64,000 bases of DNA from contig NZ_JABENB010000001.1 in NCBI RefSeq assembly GCF_013002715.1, positions 2,294,001 through 2,358,000 of the forward strand, read 5' to 3'. Made by a program: the position numbers and the translations under genes. The notes below the pieces were generated by a model. That model was not told the DNA's origin, did not search any database, and saw only the letters and a list, made by a program, of their open reading frames with translations. Below are positions 25,791-33,937 of the stretch, piece after piece. How positions within the stretch are numbered: position 1 is the first letter of the stretch; every line of letters starts with the position of its first letter. Origin of the DNA: Flexivirga aerilata (GTDB lineage Bacteria; Actinomycetota; Actinomycetes; Actinomycetales; Dermatophilaceae).

Positions 25791-27083
25791 CTACGGCGTG
25801 ATCCGGTGCAGGTCGCGCGGGAAGAGCGTGACTTCCCGGACGTTCGCCGCGCCGGTGAGCCGCGCCACCCAGCGCTCCAGCCCGATCGCGAAGCCGCCGT
25901 GCGGCGGCATACCGTGGTCGAACGCCTCGAGGTATGCCGAAAACGCCTCTGCCGACTGGCCATTGGTCGCCAGCGCAGCGCGGTAGTCCGCCGGTCGATG
26001 CAGCCGCTGCCCGCCGGTGCTCAGCTCCAGCCCACGGAAGAGCACGTCGAAGCTGTTCGACCATCGTGGGTCGTCCGGTTGTGGATGGGTGTAGAACGGC
26101 CGCTTCGCCATCGGGTAACCCTCCACCACGAGAAAGTCCGACCCGTGCTCCTCCTTGGCCCACGCCCCGAGCGCGCGCTCGTGCGCGGGCTCCAGGTCGG
26201 GCTCGTCCTCCGCGGCCCCGACACGTCGCAACGCGTCCCGAAAATGTATGACGGGCAACGCTTCCGGCACCTGCGGGACGTCGACGCCGAGCAACTCCAC
26301 CGCGTCGGCGGCGCGCTCCCGGACAGACCTGAGCATGCCGGCGAGCACGGCCCGGAACATCGCGATCACGTCGTGGTGGTAGTCGATGAAGCCGAATTCG
26401 ACGTCGAGAGAGGTGTATTGGGCCAAGTGACGCACGGTGTCGTGCGGCTCGGCACGAAACACCGGGCCGACCTCGAAGACCCGCTCGAAGACACCCACGA
26501 GCATCTGTTTGTAGAGCTGCGGAGACTGCGCCAGGTAGGCCGCTCGACCGAAGTAGTCGAGCTCGAAGACGTTGGCGCCGGACTCGGTCGCCATGCCGAC
26601 CAGCTTCGGCGTGGCGATCTCGGTGAACCCCGCACTCTCGAGCGTGGTGCGGAAACCGTGGACCGACGCTGCCGCGAGCTGCCAGGATGCCCGGCTGCGG
26701 GGGTGGCGTAGGGCCACAGCGGCATGGTCGAGGCGGGTCGGCAGTCCTTCCTGCGGCGAGGGCCGCCAGAGCTGCACCGGCGGGGTGAGCGCGGGCTCGG
26801 TGATTGGTGCGAGCCGGGTGCCAACCACCTCGAGGCCGCCCGGCGCTGCCGGGCTGGCGGTCAGCATGCCGTGGACCGTGACGACCGACTCCTCACCCAG
26901 CGCCGCCACCGCCGCGCGGAGACCGCCGTCCTTCACCACGACTTGCGCGAGACCCGAACGGTCCCGCAACACAAGGAAACTCACGCCCGACAACTGTCTG
27001 CGACGATGCATCCACCCGGCGAGGGAGACCTCGGATCCGATGGGGGTCGCCGCCAGCTCTGCGGCCAGGATGCGTTGTTGCAC
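25791..27083 (-). CDS. Aspartyl-tRNA synthetase, archaeal/eukaryotic type (possibly non-discriminating)
   Basis: Class IIb aminoacyl-tRNA synthetase of 430 residues. The N-terminal OB-fold anticodon domain is seen in LAGWMHRRRQLSGVSFLVLR. The catalytic core has TPKLVGMATESGANVFEL (motif 1 region), AYLAQSPQLYKQM and a motif 3-like GGFAIGLERWVARL at the C-terminus. It lacks the GAD insertion of bacterial AspRS and has archaeal length. A His in GWMH, where discriminating archaeal enzymes have Trp (from memory), hints at a relaxed enzyme that also charges tRNA-Asn. The GTG at 27083 is chosen because GGAGGTG lies 6 nt upstream; a TTG at 27101 would overlap that site. The leader carries a T-box riboswitch. 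Whether a bacterial-type AspRS exists elsewhere is unknown. Confidence 0.9.
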   Translation of the reverse strand: MQQRILAAELAATPIGSEVSLAGWMHRRRQLSGVSFLVLRDRSGLAQVVVKDGGLRAAVAALGEESVVTVHGMLTASPAAPGGLEVVGTRLAPITEPALTPPVQLWRPSPQEGLPTRLDHAAVALRHPRSRASWQLAAASVHGFRTTLESAGFTEIATPKLVGMATESGANVFELDYFGRAAYLAQSPQLYKQMLVGVFERVFEVGPVFRAEPHDTVRHLAQYTSLDVEFGFIDYHHDVIAMFRAVLAGMLRSVRERAADAVELLGVDVPQVPEALPVIHFRDALRRVGAAEDEPDLEPAHERALGAWAKEEHGSDFLVVEGYPMAKRPFYTHPQPDDPRWSNSFDVLFRGLELSTGGQRLHRPADYRAALATNGQSAEAFSAYLEAFDHGMPPHGGFAIGLERWVARLTGAANVREVTLFPRDLHRITP

Positions 27084-27089
27084 TGCTTT

Positions 27090-27240
27090 CACCTCCGGCA
27101 AGAATCAACTCCCCGGCAGGTGTGGGCGATGGGGCCAACGTCGCGGTGCCACCACACCTTCGCCGCGGCGAATGCCGCGGCCTCTTGTCGTGCGATCGGC
27201 TCGGGGGCGTCACTCCCGTCATCGCCGTGCGGCGAGATTA
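27090..27240 (-). promoter_or_regulatory. Translational T-box riboswitch of the AspRS gene
   Basis: Read on the minus strand, this leader holds each part of a short-Stem-I T-box. A TAATCT -10 box (27240-27235), 18 bp after TTGCCG (27264-27259), predicts a start near 27228. A GGCG/CGCC hairpin (27226-27206) has GAC, an Asp codon, in its loop. A 7-bp hairpin (27180-27163) follows. The T-box sequence GUGGUGGCACCGCG (27155-27142) matches 11 of 13 defined consensus positions. It forms an antisequestrator: AGGUGUGG pairs with CCACACCU (27125-27118), the 7-nt bulge is UGGCACC, and GCG pairs with CGC. The alternative hairpin CACCU-G-CCGG/CCGG-AGGUG (27122-27090) buries the ribosome site. The variable base C suits tRNAs with G73, as tRNA-Asp has. 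Confidence 0.82.
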
Positions 27241-27304
27241 GGTCGGCCGGCGGACGCACGGCAACCGGATTTCGCGGGTGGCCTCGCGTCGGGTGTGACC
27301 ACGG

Positions 27305-27349
27305 CGGGTGTGCCGGGTAGGTCGGGTATGCCGGGTACGTCGGGTATGT
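27305..27349. repeat. Five tandem 9-bp repeats (CGGGTATGT-like)
   Basis: CGGGTN followed by three variable bases recurs at 27305, 27314, 27323, 27332 and 27341 with an exact 9-bp period. The array lies 50 bp upstream of the citrate synthase ATG and upstream of the predicted AspRS promoter on the other strand. It may be a binding array or a simple tandem expansion. Confidence 0.6.
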
Positions 27350-27399
27350 CGACACCGTCAAGATTGACCGGTCCCGGCGCACGGTCGCACGCTGCGGGC

Positions 27400-28563
27400 A
27401 TGACCACATCAGCAACCACCGAACCCATCGTCACGCCACCGGGATTGGCCGGCGTCATCGTCGCGCAGACCGAGATCGGCGACGTGCGCGGCGCCGAGGG
27501 GTTCTTCCACTACCGGCAGCACGACGCCACCGGCCTCGCGCGCGAGCGGACCTTCGAGGACGTCTGGCACCTGATGCTGCACGGGGAGCTTCCCGAGGGG
27601 GAGCGGCGCGCTGCGTGGGCGGCCGAGGTGGCCGAAGCTCTCGTCATACCAGCGCAATTGCGGGAGCGGTTGATCGCTGTCATGCGAGCGAGCGGGGGTG
27701 CCGATCCGCTGGTCACCCTGCGGACGGCGCTCTCGGCATACGGCGCGCTCACCGACGACCGGCCGCTCTGGGACAGCGACGAGCAGACCAAGCAGCGCGC
27801 CGCCCTGCGCACGGCAGCCGTGGTGCCGTGGCTGGTGACCGCGGCGCACGCGCTGGCGAACGGTCGCGAACCAGCCGCTCCGCGGCCCGAACTCGGTTAT
27901 GTCGGAAGCTATCTCGCGATGCTGACCGGCAGCACCCCGAGCGCGCGACACGTCGCCGCGCTCAGTCGCTATCTCGTGCTCACCATCGACCACGGCTTCA
28001 ACAACTCGACCTTCACCGCCCGGACGGTGGCGTCCACCGGCACCGACCTCACGTCGTGTCTCGTCGCGGGGGTGGGTGCGCTGGCCGGCCCGCTGCACGG
28101 CGGCGCCCCGAGCAGGGCTTTGGACGCCCTGGACGAGATCGGATCGGTGGAGCGCGCCGAGGGCTGGGCGCGCGCGCAGCTCGCCGCCGGTCAGCGCGTG
28201 ATGGGATTCGGTCACGCCATCTACCGTGGGGTCGATCCGCGCTCGGAACTGTTGAAGGAGACCGCGATTGAGCTCGGCGGTCCGACGGCGGAGCTCGCGG
28301 TCGCGGCCGAGTCCGAGGTGGTCAAGGTGCTGGACGAGGCGAAGCCGGATCGCCCGTTGCGGGCCAACGTCGAGTATTACGCCGGCGTCGTGATGGACGC
28401 GTGCGGTGTCCCGCGCGAGATGTTCACCCCGACTTTCGCTTGCAGCCGGGTCGTCGGGTGGACCGCGCACGTGCTGGAGCAGAGTCACGATCGCAAGATC
28501 ATCCGCCCGGGCTCGCGCTACGTCGGTCCGCTGCCCGACGCGGTCTCGGCCCGCCCGGTGTAG
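27400..28563 (+). CDS. Citrate synthase / 2-methylcitrate synthase family protein
   Basis: Condenses an acyl-CoA with oxaloacetate; 387 residues, the short form of the family. Active-site histidines are visible in LAGPLHGGAPSRA and MGFGHAIYRGVDPRSE. The third catalytic residue, normally Asp in NVD, is Glu here (ANVEYYAG), a variant seen in some paralogues, so whether it uses acetyl-CoA or propionyl-CoA is unclear. The ATG at 27400 is taken as the start; no strong ribosome site precedes it. The last 46 bp overlap the convergent HTH-citrate synthase gene, an unusual arrangement for two paralogues. Confidence 0.9.
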   Translation: MTTSATTEPIVTPPGLAGVIVAQTEIGDVRGAEGFFHYRQHDATGLARERTFEDVWHLMLHGELPEGERRAAWAAEVAEALVIPAQLRERLIAVMRASGGADPLVTLRTALSAYGALTDDRPLWDSDEQTKQRAALRTAAVVPWLVTAAHALANGREPAAPRPELGYVGSYLAMLTGSTPSARHVAALSRYLVLTIDHGFNNSTFTARTVASTGTDLTSCLVAGVGALAGPLHGGAPSRALDALDEIGSVERAEGWARAQLAAGQRVMGFGHAIYRGVDPRSELLKETAIELGGPTAELAVAAESEVVKVLDEAKPDRPLRANVEYYAGVVMDACGVPREMFTPTFACSRVVGWTAHVLEQSHDRKIIRPGSRYVGPLPDAVSARPV

Positions 28564-29678
28564 GTCGCACGCGGCCGGAAGCGCAGCGGGTGTCCCTGCT
28601 CCTCGATGCCGTGTGCGACGAACCCGGCGAGCCGGGAGATCAGGAAGATCACCGCACCGGCGTCCCGCGGCAGGCCGGCGCCGACGGTGAGTGCCGCCAG
28701 GCCGAGGTCGACGTTGGCGGCGCGTCCGTCGCGTCGCGCCACGCGCACGGCGAGTTCGTCGACCACCTCGACGACTTCCGGTGCGAAGCGGCCGACGGCG
28801 ACACGCAGCACGTCGAACCGCGGGTCGGTGCCGGTGTAGATGGAGTGCCCGAATCCCGCTGGACTGTCTGGGATTTCGGCTCCACCGTCGAGCGCGCCGA
28901 CCAGCAGGTCGTATGCCGCGGCCGACGCCTGCCCGTGACGCGGACCCTCGAAGGCCGACGCCCCGGCGAGCATCACCAGGTAGGGATCTGCCCCGGTGCT
29001 CGCCGCTGCTCGCGCCGCGAGGGTCGAGCTGGCGAGCTCGTGGTCGGCCATCAGCCCCAATGCCGTGTCGAGCGCCCGCAACTCGGCGTCGACCGGAGGT
29101 CGGTCGCTCAGCCCGGCCCAGAGGCCTGCGGCAACCGACGCGGCGGGGACGGCGGACGCTGCCAGCGTGGCGACCGCCGCGGCGATCGCCCGGCGCCCGG
29201 CCGTGCAGAAGTGGTGCGCGCAGAGGTCCGTTCGTTCGGGGTCGGTGGCCGCGGCGTGCTCGATCGCGAGGCGGATGCGGTCGGTGCGCGTTGCTGCGTC
29301 ATACGCGATCGGGGCGGGGGTGCCGGTGGGCCAGGTCTGCGGTGGATCCGTTGCACCCCAGACGATTTCGGCGACTTCTTCGAAGGTCGAGCACTCCGCG
29401 AGCTCGCCGGCGTCGTGTCCGCGGAAGAGCAGCCGCCCTGCGGGGTCGAGACTGGTCACGGCCGTCTCGACGGTGAGTTCGAAGACGCCGCGTCGGGGCC
29501 GGTGGTGCCGGGCCGCGAGCCGGGTCACCTGGTCGCGGGCGAAACGCGACCCGTCGTGGCGTGATCGCCCGTCGTCGACGCGGTCGAGGAGGCCGCGGCT
29601 GACGTAGGAGTAGACGGTGGCCACCCGCACCCCGAGCAGGTCGGCCGCCTGCTGGGTGGAGATGAGGTCGTCGCTCAC
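28518..29678 (-). CDS. Citrate synthase-like protein with N-terminal helix-turn-helix
   Basis: Fusion of a MerR/excisionase-like DNA-binding domain (STQQAADLLGVRVATVYSYV, then SRFARDQVTRL; residues about 8-55) to a citrate synthase fold (about residues 65-386). The enzyme part keeps FEGPRHGQASAA, GFGHSIYTGTDPRFD and NVDLGLAA, so all three catalytic positions (His, His, Asp) are present. Similar HTH-citrate synthases occur in other actinobacteria. It may be an enzyme that also binds DNA or a metabolite-sensing regulator. The start is taken as the GTG at 29678, with AGGGTGG upstream. It converges on its paralogue with a 46-bp overlap. Confidence 0.87.
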   Translation of the reverse strand: MSDDLISTQQAADLLGVRVATVYSYVSRGLLDRVDDGRSRHDGSRFARDQVTRLAARHHRPRRGVFELTVETAVTSLDPAGRLLFRGHDAGELAECSTFEEVAEIVWGATDPPQTWPTGTPAPIAYDAATRTDRIRLAIEHAAATDPERTDLCAHHFCTAGRRAIAAAVATLAASAVPAASVAAGLWAGLSDRPPVDAELRALDTALGLMADHELASSTLAARAAASTGADPYLVMLAGASAFEGPRHGQASAAAYDLLVGALDGGAEIPDSPAGFGHSIYTGTDPRFDVLRVAVGRFAPEVVEVVDELAVRVARRDGRAANVDLGLAALTVGAGLPRDAGAVIFLISRLAGFVAHGIEEQGHPLRFRPRATYTGRAETASGSGPT

Positions 29679-29752
29679 CCGCACCACCCTAATGACCGGG
29701 TGCCTGTGGACAACTTCTGCGGGCGCAGCCGTCGGGGTGCCACCGTGGAGCG

Positions 29753-31339
29753 GTGGATGTTTCCGGTGAATCCGACTGGGCCGCAAGGCTGTCCCAACCG
29801 ATCCTGCCCGGCTACGAGGTGGTCGGTCCGATCGGCCGTGGTGCGACGGGCACGGTCTGGACGGTGCGGTCCGGCGACGGGGTGCGCTTGGCGGCGAAGG
29901 TGCTCGCCGCCGACGCCGGGCAGCTCGACTACGAGATCGCGGTCCTGGAGTCGATCCGCCACGCGCACGTCGTGCGGCTCGTGGACGTCGTGCTCGACGC
30001 GGCCACCGAGCCACCGGGTCTCGGGCTGGTGATGGAGCTGGCCGAGGGCGGATCCCTGGCCGAGACGCTGGCCCGTCGTGGGGTGCTCACACCGGGCGAG
30101 CTCGTGACCGTGTTGTGCCCGGTCGCGCGCGCTCTGCACGACCTGCACGGGCTCGGGCTGGTGCACGGCGACCTCAGCCCGGGCAACATCCTGCTCACCG
30201 GCGAGGGCAAACCGCTCATCGGCGATCTCGGTATGTCGCGGCTCGCGGGACACACCGGTGACGAGGTGTGGGCGACCGAGGCATGGGCCGCTCCCGAGGT
30301 GCTCGCCGGCGGCGCGGTCACGCCGGCATCGGACGTCTACTCGCTCGGTGCGATCGCCTGGCGCGCCCTGACCGGCGCGCCGCCGGAGCCGGCGGCACTG
30401 CGGGCCGACCTCGCGACCCTGGCTCCCGAGGTGCCGGAGCAGTTGCGCGACCTGGTCAATGCCGCTCTGGCACATACGGATTCGGCCAGACCGTTGCCGG
30501 GGGAGTTCGCCCTGTCGCTGTGGGGGTGCGCCGACCCGGAGCCTGCTCCCGTGCACGGCTCGCCCGGCCGCCGCGCAGCCTCCGCGGGCGCCGATCAAGA
30601 CCCTGCGGAGTCACTCACCCGCCGGATCCGCGCGGAGGCGGCGCACGAGGAGGCCGCCGAGCACCCGCGCCGGGACCGGCGGCGCAGCAGCGGGCCCAGG
30701 CGCCGCACCGGCCGCCGCCTGCCGGGCGGGCGCTGGTCGCTCGCCGCGGCCGGGGTGCTCGGCGTGGCCGGTGCGGTGCTCTTCTTCGGGGTGCCGCGGA
30801 CGTCGAGCGCTCCGGACCGGATCGCCGGGCCGGGTCCGGCGACTGCGGCACCCTCGGCGGCCTCCTCGCGAAAGGTCTCGGGGCCGCTGTCGAAGTCGCC
30901 ACCGAAGTCGCCGTCGTCGCCTCGCACCACACCGTCACCCACGGCCGTGCCGGCAGGTCTCGGCGACGACCCGGTGGCGGTCGTGCAGGCCCTTGCCGAC
31001 GCCCGCGCGGCCGCGTGGGGGAGCGGTGACCAGGATCGGCTGGATGCTGCCCTCGTCCCGGGTTCGGTTGCCGCGCAACGTGATCGGACCGACCTGGGCA
31101 AGGCCGCCGCGGCCGGGGCGAAGTATTCGGGGCTGGCCTTCCGGGTGCGTTCGGCGACGGTGCGGCCGACCGGCGGCGACACCGCGCACGTGACGGCCGT
31201 GATCGACCGCAGCGCCTACCAGGTGCAACTGGCGACCGGTCGTCGCACGGTGCCCGCCGGTGCGGCGCAACGCACCGAGGTGTCGGTGCAGTTGACCAAG
31301 GACGGCTGGCGCATCGCCGACTGGCGGGCGCCCGGCTGA
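29753..31339 (+). CDS. Membrane-anchored serine/threonine protein kinase
   Basis: Hanks-type kinase of 528 residues. The N-terminal kinase domain (about 20-255) has a glycine loop GRGATGTVW, the ATP lysine Lys49 in LAAKV, the catalytic loop HGDLSPGN (Asp140) and a metal loop written GDLG instead of DFG (Asp158). A basic, disordered stretch (about 285-325) precedes one transmembrane helix (about 327-347), then a Ser/Pro/Lys-rich linker and an extracellular domain of about 140 residues. That ends in a fold resembling the NTF2-like or SnoaL-like tails of secreted proteins, not a PASTA domain. Substrates are unknown. The GTG at 29753 follows a weak GGAG. It is divergent from the HTH-citrate synthase gene. 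Confidence 0.88.
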   Translation: MDVSGESDWAARLSQPILPGYEVVGPIGRGATGTVWTVRSGDGVRLAAKVLAADAGQLDYEIAVLESIRHAHVVRLVDVVLDAATEPPGLGLVMELAEGGSLAETLARRGVLTPGELVTVLCPVARALHDLHGLGLVHGDLSPGNILLTGEGKPLIGDLGMSRLAGHTGDEVWATEAWAAPEVLAGGAVTPASDVYSLGAIAWRALTGAPPEPAALRADLATLAPEVPEQLRDLVNAALAHTDSARPLPGEFALSLWGCADPEPAPVHGSPGRRAASAGADQDPAESLTRRIRAEAAHEEAAEHPRRDRRRSSGPRRRTGRRLPGGRWSLAAAGVLGVAGAVLFFGVPRTSSAPDRIAGPGPATAAPSAASSRKVSGPLSKSPPKSPSSPRTTPSPTAVPAGLGDDPVAVVQALADARAAAWGSGDQDRLDAALVPGSVAAQRDRTDLGKAAAAGAKYSGLAFRVRSATVRPTGGDTAHVTAVIDRSAYQVQLATGRRTVPAGAAQRTEVSVQLTKDGWRIADWRAPG

Positions 31340-31341
31340 CC

Positions 31342-32154
31342 TCAGGTCAGCAGCAGCGCGTCGAGACGCCGGGCCACGATGCGGGTGCCGATCAGTCCCA
31401 TCACGACCAGGTAGACCACCGACACCGCCGACGCCCAGGAGACCTCGCCGGTCGTGAGCTCCCGGCAGAGCACGACGCCCCGGTAGAGCGGCGTGCACTC
31501 CACCACCCAGCGCAGCCAGTCGGGGAAGGTGCTGACCGGGAAGAACGTGCCGGAGAAGAGGAACAGCGGCATCACCCCGAGCGTGATGTATTCGAAGTCC
31601 TGCCAGGAGCGCATCCAGGTCGTGAGCGCCATGCAGATCCCGGCGAAGGCGAAGCCGATCAGCAACGTCGCCGGCAGCGCGAGCACCGCCCACCACGAAT
31701 GCACCATGCCGAGCGCCGCCATCACGAGGAGGAACGCCGCGGCGTAGATGCCCCCGCGCAGCAGCGCCCAGCTGATCTCGCCGCGTGCGACGTCCGCGGT
31801 CGTGCGCGGGGTCGCGAGGATCTGGTCGTACAGCTTGACGTACTTCAGCCGGAAGAAGACGTTGAACGTGGTGTCGAAGACCGCGCCGTTCATCGCCGAC
31901 GCGGCGAGCATGCCGGGCGCGACGTAGTCGGCATAGGGCACGGTGTGGCCGCCCACCTCGAAGCCGGTGACCAGCTTGCCGACGCCGACACCGATCGAGA
32001 GCAGGTAGAAGACCGGCTCCAGGAAGCCGGTGAGGAAGTAGACCCACCCGCGCCGGTAGACCAGGTAGTTGCGGTAGATCAGCACACCGGTCGCGCCGGC
32101 CCGGGACAGTTGCCGGCCGGTGTCGCGCGTGAGGGCGCCGGAGGCGACGGACAT
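31342..32154 (-). CDS. ABC-2 type exporter permease (second)
   Basis: Integral membrane permease of 270 residues with about six hydrophobic segments, of the NodJ/DrrB ABC-2 family. The conserved stretch GVMPLFLFSGTFFPVSTFPDWLRW (about residues 180-203) is characteristic. Its ATG at 32154 overlaps the stop of the preceding permease in TGATG, so translation is coupled. It is third in the ATPase-permease-permease operon and ends 3 nt from the convergent kinase gene. The exported substrate cannot be deduced. Confidence 0.9.
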   Translation of the reverse strand: MSVASGALTRDTGRQLSRAGATGVLIYRNYLVYRRGWVYFLTGFLEPVFYLLSIGVGVGKLVTGFEVGGHTVPYADYVAPGMLAASAMNGAVFDTTFNVFFRLKYVKLYDQILATPRTTADVARGEISWALLRGGIYAAAFLLVMAALGMVHSWWAVLALPATLLIGFAFAGICMALTTWMRSWQDFEYITLGVMPLFLFSGTFFPVSTFPDWLRWVVECTPLYRGVVLCRELTTGEVSWASAVSVVYLVVMGLIGTRIVARRLDALLLT

Positions 32155-32936
32155 CAGCGCACCAGCCTCCGCTCCAGGGCCCGTATGCCGAGCCAGGTCC
32201 CGCCGGCGGCACACACCCCGAGGTAGACCAGATGCGTGAGCGCCGCGGGCCACGACCACGTGCCGAGCGCGGCCATCCGGGTCAGGTCGACGCCCTGCCA
32301 GAGCGGGGTGACGCGGGCGATCCACTCCAGCACCGGCGGGAGGTTGCCGAGCGGGAAGAACGCGCCGGAGAAGAGGAACAGCGGCATCAGCAGCAGCCGG
32401 AACACCACGGTGAAGCCGCCCTCGTCATCGAGCGTGGCGGCGTAGGCGTAGACCGGCGCGGCGAAGGCGAGCCCGACGAGCAGCTGGATGAGGAAGACCC
32501 CGATCGCGCCCGGCACCGACGACCAGACCCCGAAGGGAGCCATCACCACCACGAAAACCGCTGCGCTGGAAGCGATCCGGACGACGGCGAAGGACAGGTG
32601 GGCGAGGGCGATGTCGGCGACCCGCAACGGGGTCGCGAGCATGCCGTAGTAGGTCTTGTTCCACTTGACCGCGCCCATCACCGGATAGGTCGTCTCCCCG
32701 AACGCCAGCTGCATGCTCTGACCGGCGAGCAGCCCCGGCACCACGAACTGCAGGTAGCTCCCCGCGCCGTCGAGCTGCGCGGGGTCGGCCTTGACGAAGC
32801 CGCCGAGCAGGACGCCCATCGCCAGCACATAGAGCAGCGGGGTCAGGAAACTGTTGATGACCGTGCCGCGCCAGGTGCGCTTGTAGACCGTCACCCAGTA
32901 GTCGAACAACCGGGCGGTGAGCGGCAGCGACGTCAT
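32154..32936 (-). CDS. ABC-2 type exporter permease (first)
   Basis: Integral membrane permease of 260 residues and a paralogue of the next gene. It shares the ABC-2 block MPLFLFSGAFFPLGNLPPVLEW and the ending LGIRALERRL. Its ATG at 32936 overlaps the ATPase stop as TGATG. Two different permeases suggest a heterodimeric channel. NodIJ/DrrAB-type systems export polysaccharides, lipids or drugs; the adjacent peptidoglycan-bridge gene is transcribed divergently, so a cell-envelope substrate is possible but unproven. Confidence 0.9.
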   Translation of the reverse strand: MTSLPLTARLFDYWVTVYKRTWRGTVINSFLTPLLYVLAMGVLLGGFVKADPAQLDGAGSYLQFVVPGLLAGQSMQLAFGETTYPVMGAVKWNKTYYGMLATPLRVADIALAHLSFAVVRIASSAAVFVVVMAPFGVWSSVPGAIGVFLIQLLVGLAFAAPVYAYAATLDDEGGFTVVFRLLLMPLFLFSGAFFPLGNLPPVLEWIARVTPLWQGVDLTRMAALGTWSWPAALTHLVYLGVCAAGGTWLGIRALERRLVR

Positions 32937-33874
32937 CAGTCGACCAGGCTTCGGCCCGTGAGCCGGAGGAAGACGTCCTCCAGGGTGGAGCGGCGGGTCA
33001 GCATGCCGAGCGGCACCAGCCCCCGGTCGTGCACGGCCGCCGTGGTCGCCTCGCCGTCGTCGGTGTAGAGCAGCAGCCGGTCCGGCAGCACCTCCACGCG
33101 GCGGGCAGCGTCGCCGAGGGTGTCGGCCAGCGCCTCGTGCTCGCCGACCCCGAAGCGCAACTCCACCACCTCCCGGGTCGAGTGCTGCGCGATCAGCTCC
33201 GCCGGTGAGCCCTCGGCGACGATCCGGCCCTTGTCCATCACGACCAGACGGTCGCAGAGCTGCTCGGCCTCGTCCATGTAATGCGTCGTCAGCACGAGGG
33301 TCACCCCCTGCTGTTTGAGCCGGAAAAGCTTGTCCCACAACACATGTCGCGCCTGCGGGTCCAGGCCGGTGGTGGGCTCGTCGAGCAGCAGCAGCTCGGG
33401 GTCGTTGATCAGCGAGCGGGCGATCGTGAGCCGGCGCTTCATGCCGCCGGACAGGTCCTCGACCCGGGCGTTCGCCTTCTCGGTGAGCTGGGCGAAGTCC
33501 AGCAGCTCGTCCGCGCGCGCCCGGACCGTGGCCCGCGTCATACCGAAATAACGGCCGTAGACGATGAGGTTGTCGCGCACCGACAGCTCCGGGTCCAGCG
33601 AGTCCTCCTGGGGACAGACGCCGAGCCGGGCCCGGATCCGCGAGCCGTCGTCGGCCGGGTCACGGCCGAGGATGCGTAGCTCACCGCCGCTGATCGGCGA
33701 CACCGCCGCCACCATCCGCATCGTCGAGGACTTGCCGGCGCCGTTGGGGCCGAGGAAGCCGAAGGACTCACCGCGCACGACCTCGACGTCGATGCCCCGC
33801 ACGGCCTCGAAGTCGCCGAACGACTTGCGCAGGTCGCGGGCGCGAATCATCACCTCGGGCGTCGACAGCTCCAT
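32936..33874 (-). CDS. ABC transporter ATP-binding protein (DrrA/NodI-like)
   Basis: ATPase of 312 residues driving the two ABC-2 permeases downstream. Walker A is GFLGPNGAGKSST (about residues 43-55), the Q-loop is VCPQEDSLDPELSVRDNL, the signature is LSGGMKRRL, Walker B is LLLLDEPTTGLDPQ and the H-loop is LTTHYMDEA. The C-terminal 90 residues are the regulatory extension common in DrrA-type proteins (PLGMLTRRSTLEDVFLRLTGR). The ATG at 33874 is preferred; an in-frame TTG at 33892 is possible. It is first in a three-gene operon with 1-nt overlaps. Confidence 0.93.
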   Translation of the reverse strand: MELSTPEVMIRARDLRKSFGDFEAVRGIDVEVVRGESFGFLGPNGAGKSSTMRMVAAVSPISGGELRILGRDPADDGSRIRARLGVCPQEDSLDPELSVRDNLIVYGRYFGMTRATVRARADELLDFAQLTEKANARVEDLSGGMKRRLTIARSLINDPELLLLDEPTTGLDPQARHVLWDKLFRLKQQGVTLVLTTHYMDEAEQLCDRLVVMDKGRIVAEGSPAELIAQHSTREVVELRFGVGEHEALADTLGDAARRVEVLPDRLLLYTDDGEATTAAVHDRGLVPLGMLTRRSTLEDVFLRLTGRSLVD

Positions 33875-33937
33875 GCCCACGGACGCTAGCAACGCACTGC
33901 GACATACTCGCAGGACACGCCCCGGCGCGGTTGCGCC

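Noticed and set aside
27160..27264. Full-length Stem I (with distal loop motifs) in the AspRS T-box
   Set aside because: The predicted transcript start at about 27228 leaves room for only a short Stem I; the sequence further upstream does not show the usual AGUA/GAA or distal-loop elements.
26572..27399. N-terminal extension of citrate synthase
   Set aside because: The upstream in-frame stretch is antisense to the AspRS gene and its T-box leader; the family N-terminus begins at the ATG at 27400.
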